The notes under the pieces were generated by a model that saw nothing but the letters and a program-made list of their open reading frames with translations, made no database searches and had not been told where the DNA came from. Below are positions 60,441 to 64,000 of a stretch of 64,000 nt of DNA, in pieces. The position numbers were made by a program, and so were the translations under genes. The stretch is from Sphingobium sp. CR2-8 (GTDB taxonomy: Bacteria; Pseudomonadota; Alphaproteobacteria; Sphingomonadales; Sphingomonadaceae): contig NZ_JAYKZY010000002.1 in the NCBI RefSeq assembly GCF_035818615.1, positions 2,172,501-2,236,500 of the forward strand, read 5' to 3'. The number at the start of each line of letters is the position of its first letter. Position 1 is the first letter of the stretch.

Positions 60441-61484
60441 GTGGAACAAATTATCCGAATTGGCATGGATACGTCAAAGCATGTTTTCCAGCTGCACGGT
60501 GTGGATGCCGCCGATCAGCCCGTGTTGCGCAAGAAGCTGCGCCGCTCGGAGATGATAGCGTTTTTTGAAAAGCTTCCTACAACAGTGGTCGCGATCGAAG
60601 CTTGTGGCAGTTCGCATCACTGGGCACGATTGCTCGGTTCACTTGGCCATCAAGTAAAGCTGATCGCACCCCAATTGTCGAAGCCGTATGTGAAACGCGG
60701 CAAGAATGATGCAGCAGACGCGGAGGCACTTTGCGAGGCGATGAGTCGCCCGACTATGCGCTTCGTACCGATGAAGAGCGCCGAGCAGCAGGCATCATTG
60801 ATGCTGATGGGGATGCGCGACAGGCTGGTTCGAAACAGAACGCAGCTCGCCAACGCGATCAGAGGCTATGCGGCCGAATTCGGGCTCACAGCGGCAAAGG
60901 GCATGTGCAAGGTTGAGCCATTACTCGATCGTATCGCCACAGATCCTGCAATCCCCGCACTCGCGCGTGAACTCTTTGCGTCCCATGCCGTGGAATATCG
61001 GCATCTGGAAGAACAGCTCGACGAAATCGACGAGAAGCTGATGAAGTGGCACCGGGCCAATGAGTGCAGTCGTCGTCTGGCTCAAATTCCAGGCGTCGGG
61101 CCGGTCGGGGCTGCCTTGCTGATGATGAAGACGCCAGCGCCGGAGCTCTTTGCATCCGGTCGACAGTTTGCTGCATGGATGGGTCTGACGCCCAAAGATC
61201 ATTCGACGGCAGGAAAGAGCAGGCCGGGCATCATCACTCGAGCAGGCGACGAGGCGCTGCGATGCACGCTCGTGGTCGGCGCTACCGCCTTGCTTCAGCA
61301 TGTGCGAACAGGACGCGGTAAGAATGCTACGCCCTGGCTGCTCGAAATGCTCAAACGCAAACCGCCGAAACTGGTCGCGGTCGCATTGGCCAACAAGATT
61401 GCTCGTATTGCTTGGAAGATGATGATGACCGGCGAAGCTTATCGCGCAAACACCTCACCGCCACCCCATGCATGCGCAGCTTGA
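60441..61484 (+). CDS. IS110-family DEDD transposase
   Basis: A 347-residue recombinase. The N-terminal RuvC-like DEDD domain shows IGMDTSKHVFQLHGV (Asp), VVAIEACGSSHHWARLL (Glu) and KRGKNDAADAEALCEAMSRP (two Asp); the C-terminal Transposase_20 domain has RRLAQIPGVGPVGAALLMM and WMGLTPKDHSTAGKSRPGI with the probable catalytic Ser. A coiled region (EYRHLEEQLDEIDEKLM) joins them. It appears intact. Family members are guided by a bridge RNA made from a non-coding end of the element. Confidence 0.93.
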   Translation: MEQIIRIGMDTSKHVFQLHGVDAADQPVLRKKLRRSEMIAFFEKLPTTVVAIEACGSSHHWARLLGSLGHQVKLIAPQLSKPYVKRGKNDAADAEALCEAMSRPTMRFVPMKSAEQQASLMLMGMRDRLVRNRTQLANAIRGYAAEFGLTAAKGMCKVEPLLDRIATDPAIPALARELFASHAVEYRHLEEQLDEIDEKLMKWHRANECSRRLAQIPGVGPVGAALLMMKTPAPELFASGRQFAAWMGLTPKDHSTAGKSRPGIITRAGDEALRCTLVVGATALLQHVRTGRGKNATPWLLEMLKRKPPKLVAVALANKIARIAWKMMMTGEAYRANTSPPPHACAA

Positions 61485-61746
61485 GATCAGTCAGTAACGG
61501 CGAGCACATATTGACGCTGCCGTGCTGATCTGGTGCCTGAACTTGCAGGAATAGCAGATGGTGTGATCAATCGATCCAAGGCGTGTGACATTCCGTTAAT
61601 ACCAATGGCCCTCCGAAGGTCGTCAGGTTGTTTGGAACACTCGCTGCGGAAACCATCTTGGCCAGCGTCCATGTGCGGACGCACCCAAAGGCCGGACATA
61701 TGGACGCAAGCGATTAGATCAAATCACTGTGACCGCCTTGCAGGGA
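61485..61746 (+). ncRNA. Candidate bridge-RNA region of the insertion sequence
   Basis: About 260 bases between the transposase stop and the right inverted repeat hold no credible gene. In the IS1111 subgroup the bridge RNA is reported to come from the right, post-transposase end; in IS110 proper it comes from the left. The length and the subterminal inverted repeats agree with this. No structure was computed, so loops and guide segments are not assigned. Confidence 0.35.
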
Positions 61747-61770
61747 GGAGGCCGTCCACATATGGTATTA

Positions 61771-61865
61771 GTCGAAGCCCTGTCCTTGCCGGAAAGAAAG
61801 GCCCCCTTCGACTGCCTGCCAAGGCAGGCGCTCAGGACATGCTTCGACAGGCTCAGGGCGAACGG
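61771..61865. repeat. Right part of the split REP1 pair
   Basis: GTCGAAGCCCTGTCCTTGCC ... CTTCGACAGGCTCAGGGCGA ACGG. With 60215-60231 it rebuilds a complete REP1 pair. The rest of the 61485-61982 gap (61866-61982) shows nothing but leader sequence. Confidence 0.8.
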
Positions 61866-61982
61866 GCCTCAAGGATGGAACGTCCATTGCCCGCCCATAT
61901 CCCGCTTGCCATCCCACGCCGCACCTGCAAACCAGCAGCATGCACCGCGCGGGCATCACCGCCGCGCTAAACAGGATAGTTC

Positions 61983-62336
61983 ATGCGGCGGTATTTCTAC
62001 CTTTTCGCGGGTTTCGCCTCGATCGGCCTAGGCGCGATCGGGGCGTTCCTGCCGCTGTTGCCGACCGTCCCGTTCATGATCCTCGCGGCCTTCTGCTTCG
62101 CCCGGTCCAGCCCGCGACTGGAGGCCAAGCTGCTGGACCACAAGCATTTCGGCCCGCATATCCGCCGCTGGCGGGACCATGGCGCGATCAGCCGCCGGGG
62201 CAAGAAAGCGGCGCTGGCCGCGTTCGCGTTCAGTGTGGTGCTGGCCCTGCTCTTTTCGCCATGGCCCTGGTTTCTGGTCCCGATCGCCGCCGCGTTGATC
62301 GGGGGCAGTTGGATTTGGAGCCGACCGGAGCAGTAA
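61983..62336 (+). CDS. DUF454 (YbaN-like) membrane protein
   Basis: A 117-residue protein: GFASIGLGAIGAFLPLLPTV PFMILAAFCFARSSPRLEAK-type N-terminus (two helices with the FLPLLPT-PF motif), SRRGKKAALAAFAFSV, and a C-terminal hydrophobic pair. This is DUF454. Function unknown. Confidence 0.9.
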   Translation: MRRYFYLFAGFASIGLGAIGAFLPLLPTVPFMILAAFCFARSSPRLEAKLLDHKHFGPHIRRWRDHGAISRRGKKAALAAFAFSVVLALLFSPWPWFLVPIAAALIGGSWIWSRPEQ

Positions 62337-62478
62337 AGGCTGACCCCACCCGCCGGTCATGGACATTGACCACTCCAGCGACCCGTCTGCCCAACGCTAT
62401 GGAATAGCAGAATGGGATGATGCTGACCTGTAGGCCTGCGAACAACGGGCTATAGGTTTCTATCCATGCAACTCGGTA

Positions 62479-63702
62479 TCAGTTCATCGCCAGGATCATG
62501 TTCCGCACCTGGGGATAGACCTGCTTTTCCCATTTGCTGCCGGAAAAGACGCCATAATGGCCCACGCCCGGCTGGAGGTGATGGCGTTTCAGATGCGGCC
62601 GCAATCCGGTGCACAACGCATGGGCCGCCGACGTCTGGCCGACTGCGCAGACATCGTCGCGTTCCCCCTCCACCGTCAGCAGCGCGGTGCTGTGAATGGC
62701 ACCGGTATCGACCTTGCGACCGCGCACGGTCAGTTCGCCCTTGGCGAGCAAGGTCCGCTGGAACACCATATCGACGGTTTCCAGATAGAATTCCTTGGTC
62801 ATGTCGAGGACCGCGAAATATTCCTGATAGAAGGATTTGATCTTGTCCGCCTCTTCCGCCTTGCCGTCGGCGAGCAGCTGGTACAGCTCGCGATGCTGCG
62901 CGCCATGCCGCTCCATGTTCATCGACATGAAGGCCGACAATTGCAGGAAGCCCGGATAGACCTCCCGCCCGCGCCCGGCATAGCGGAACGGCACCGTTGA
63001 GATCAGATTCTCCTCGAACCATTCGATCGGCTTTTCGTTGGCCAGGTCGTTGACCGAAGTCGGCGCGGCGTTGGGATCGATCGGCCCGCCCATCAGCGTC
63101 ATCGACCGGGGCGTCGCTTTGTCCTTGTCCTCCGACATCAGGGCGACCGCCGCCATGGCGGGGACGCAGGGCTGGCATACCGACACCAGATGCGCGCCTT
63201 CGCCCAGTTCCTGCAGGAAGCGGATCACATAGTCGACATAGTCGTCGAAGCCGAAGCGCCCCGCCTCCAGCGGCACGTCCCGCGCATTTTTCCAATCGGT
63301 GATATAGACGTCATGATCGCGCAGCAGCGTTGCGACTGTGCTGCGCAACAGGGTGGAAAAATGGCCCGACATCGGCGCGACGACCAGCACCTTGGGCTGC
63401 GCGGCCTCCACTTCGTCCTTCACGAAATGCAGCAGGTCGCCGAAGGGCAGGTCTAGCGCGACCTCCTCCCGCACTGGCACCTGCGCGTTGCCGCTGGTGA
63501 CGCTGTCGATATTATAGGCGGGGCGCTTGTGCGTCAGCTTCGCGCCCTGGAACACGTCCATCATCGCGAACATGCGGCGCGGCATCGCCCAATCGGCCAC
63601 CGGTCCCATCTTGTCGCGCATGCCAAGAGCGATCTGCGCCCCGAAACGTGCCGGGGCCAGCATATCGTTCAAAGCCTGATAACCACTATACAGCATGCGC
63701 AT
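62479..63702 (-). CDS. phaZ: Intracellular poly(3-hydroxyalkanoate) depolymerase
   Basis: A 407-residue cytosolic depolymerase that mobilises stored PHB. LVSVCQPCVPAMAAVALMSE holds the cysteine nucleophile in the place of a lipase Ser, as in Ralstonia PhaZa1; VLVVAPMSGHFSTLLRSTVA (oxyanion region), ITDWKNARDVPL and the C-terminal VGHYGVFSGSKWEKQVYPQV (catalytic His) complete the family. I choose ATG 63702; a TTG at 63756 would extend it. A possible PhaR site lies in the divergent promoter region. No PHA synthase gene is in the window. Confidence 0.92.
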   Translation of the reverse strand: MRMLYSGYQALNDMLAPARFGAQIALGMRDKMGPVADWAMPRRMFAMMDVFQGAKLTHKRPAYNIDSVTSGNAQVPVREEVALDLPFGDLLHFVKDEVEAAQPKVLVVAPMSGHFSTLLRSTVATLLRDHDVYITDWKNARDVPLEAGRFGFDDYVDYVIRFLQELGEGAHLVSVCQPCVPAMAAVALMSEDKDKATPRSMTLMGGPIDPNAAPTSVNDLANEKPIEWFEENLISTVPFRYAGRGREVYPGFLQLSAFMSMNMERHGAQHRELYQLLADGKAEEADKIKSFYQEYFAVLDMTKEFYLETVDMVFQRTLLAKGELTVRGRKVDTGAIHSTALLTVEGERDDVCAVGQTSAAHALCTGLRPHLKRHHLQPGVGHYGVFSGSKWEKQVYPQVRNMILAMN

Positions 63703-63777
63703 GAGGGGGTTGGACCTTATTCTATTTCCGCGAACCGAATCGATATTATGATGCAACGCTATACATGCTTTTTATGT

Positions 63778-63789
63778 TGCACCGCATCA
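63778..63789. promoter_or_regulatory. Candidate PhaR operator
   Basis: TGCACCGCATCA matches, in all but one position, the PhaR consensus I recall for Bradyrhizobium (TGCRNYGCASMA). It lies in the AT-richer region between phaZ and the divergent GST gene. A single match to a short consensus is weak evidence. Confidence 0.35.
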
Positions 63790-63827
63790 TCATAAATGGG
63801 AGGTTTGCCCCAAAGCAGGAGAGTCCT

Positions 63828-64000
63828 ATGGCGGCCGCGATACTCACTCTGTCCAGCAAAAATTACTCGTCCTGGTCGCTGCGCGGCTGGCTGTTGTGCC
63901 GCCTTGCGGGGCTGAGGGTCGTGGAAAAGACGATCGCGCTGGACGACCCGGACAATAGGGCCGAACTGCTGCTGCTCTCCCCCTCCGTCCTGGTGCCGCG
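63828..64000 (+). CDS. Glutathione S-transferase family protein (3' end cut by window)
   Basis: Fifty-seven residues are visible: MAAAILTLSSKNYSSWSLRG, then WLLCRLAGLRVVEKTIALDD and a leucine-rich helix. The SSKNYSSWSLR start with Ser as probable catalytic residue is that of a GST subgroup (YfcF/GstB-like). AGGAGAG lies before the ATG. Divergent from phaZ. Confidence 0.8.
   Translation, partial: MAAAILTLSSKNYSSWSLRGWLLCRLAGLRVVEKTIALDDPDNRAELLLLSPSVLVP

Larger units (their letters stand above)
60357..61770 (+). mobile_element. IS110-family (IS1111-subgroup) insertion sequence
   Basis: The element contains one transposase gene and an exact 13-bp inverted repeat close to its ends: GTGGACGGCCTCC at 60369-60381 and GGAGGCCGTCCAC at 61747-61759. 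Inverted repeats slightly inside the ends are typical of the IS1111 subgroup; no target duplication is expected. The right boundary is put at 61770, where a split REP1 resumes. The left boundary is uncertain (about 60357, or 60232 if the REP2 copy lies inside it). GC is lower than in flanking genes. Confidence 0.75.

Noticed and set aside
1..64000. CRISPR array
   Set aside because: The regular repeats found (34-bp at 22444, 30-bp at 37253) are contiguous tandem repeats without spacers, and there are no cas genes.
1..64000. tRNA or rRNA genes
   Set aside because: I looked for acceptor/T-arm patterns and found none I could support; a tRNAscan run would settle it.

Overview
This window is high-GC alphaproteobacterial chromosome, most likely from the Sphingomonadaceae (a Sphingobium or Sphingomonas relative). 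The gene families support this: DUF2793 and DUF6127 proteins next to an RcGTA-like structural cluster, a DUF3035 lipoprotein beside lspA and ileS, a DUF4403 lipoprotein, an intracellular PHA depolymerase and many families of short palindromic repeats. Genus and species cannot be fixed from the window alone.

Positions 1-19,923 (minus strand) hold a gene-transfer-agent-like (RcGTA-type) particle cluster in canonical order: small terminase, large terminase, portal, DUF6127, prohead protease, HK97 capsid, connector, a short unknown, DUF3168, major tail protein, two tail chaperones, short tape measure, a TIM-barrel-like + DUF2460 fusion, DUF2163 hub, NlpC/P60 peptidase, host-specificity protein, and a DUF2793 protein cut by the window edge. 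Tail genes overlap by a few bases. The cluster is interrupted at five places by non-particle genes: YnfA, a membrane protein, a lipoprotein and an M28 peptidase; a nitroreductase and a glycine-zipper protein; a small membrane protein; a phytanoyl-CoA-dioxygenase-like gene; and an exported protein. Most of these insertions sit next to repeats or hairpins, and the capsid gene is bracketed by hairpins on both sides.

Positions 20,096-32,135 carry housekeeping and stress genes (GST, DJ-1/PfpI, TonB-like protein, GNAT, YqaA, lnt, metK, trmB), a run of small unknowns and a ModE-like regulator, then a LytS/LytTR two-component pair. Positions 32,232-41,313 carry a flavoprotein, a frameshifted YaiI-type gene, an IscU-like scaffold, a CPA2 antiporter, DUF423, a Fur/Zur regulator, dxs, DUF4403 and DUF3035. 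Positions 41,313-51,132 carry lspA-ileS, a frameshifted ribF, an AT-rich and probably foreign dihydrofolate reductase, purK-purE, gpmA and sppA. Positions 51,291-64,000 carry a TRIC-family channel, an M20 peptidase, glutathione peroxidase, a VIT-family protein, a frameshifted ABC-F ATPase, SIMPL, PepSY, a PhoPQ-like two-component system, an IS110/IS1111-family insertion sequence inside a split repeat, DUF454, phaZ and a truncated GST gene.

Three observations stand out. (1) Palindromic repeats of the same families that litter the intergenic DNA are also inserted in frame inside essential or structural genes (lnt, ileS, the GTA distal-tail gene), adding translated segments of about 10-35 residues, as Rickettsia palindromic elements do. 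(2) The IS1111-type element has a long non-coding right end, where a bridge RNA would be expected, and appears to have split a repeat pair precisely. (3) Three conserved genes are each broken by what looks like one missing G in a G run, which points to sequencing error rather than biology.
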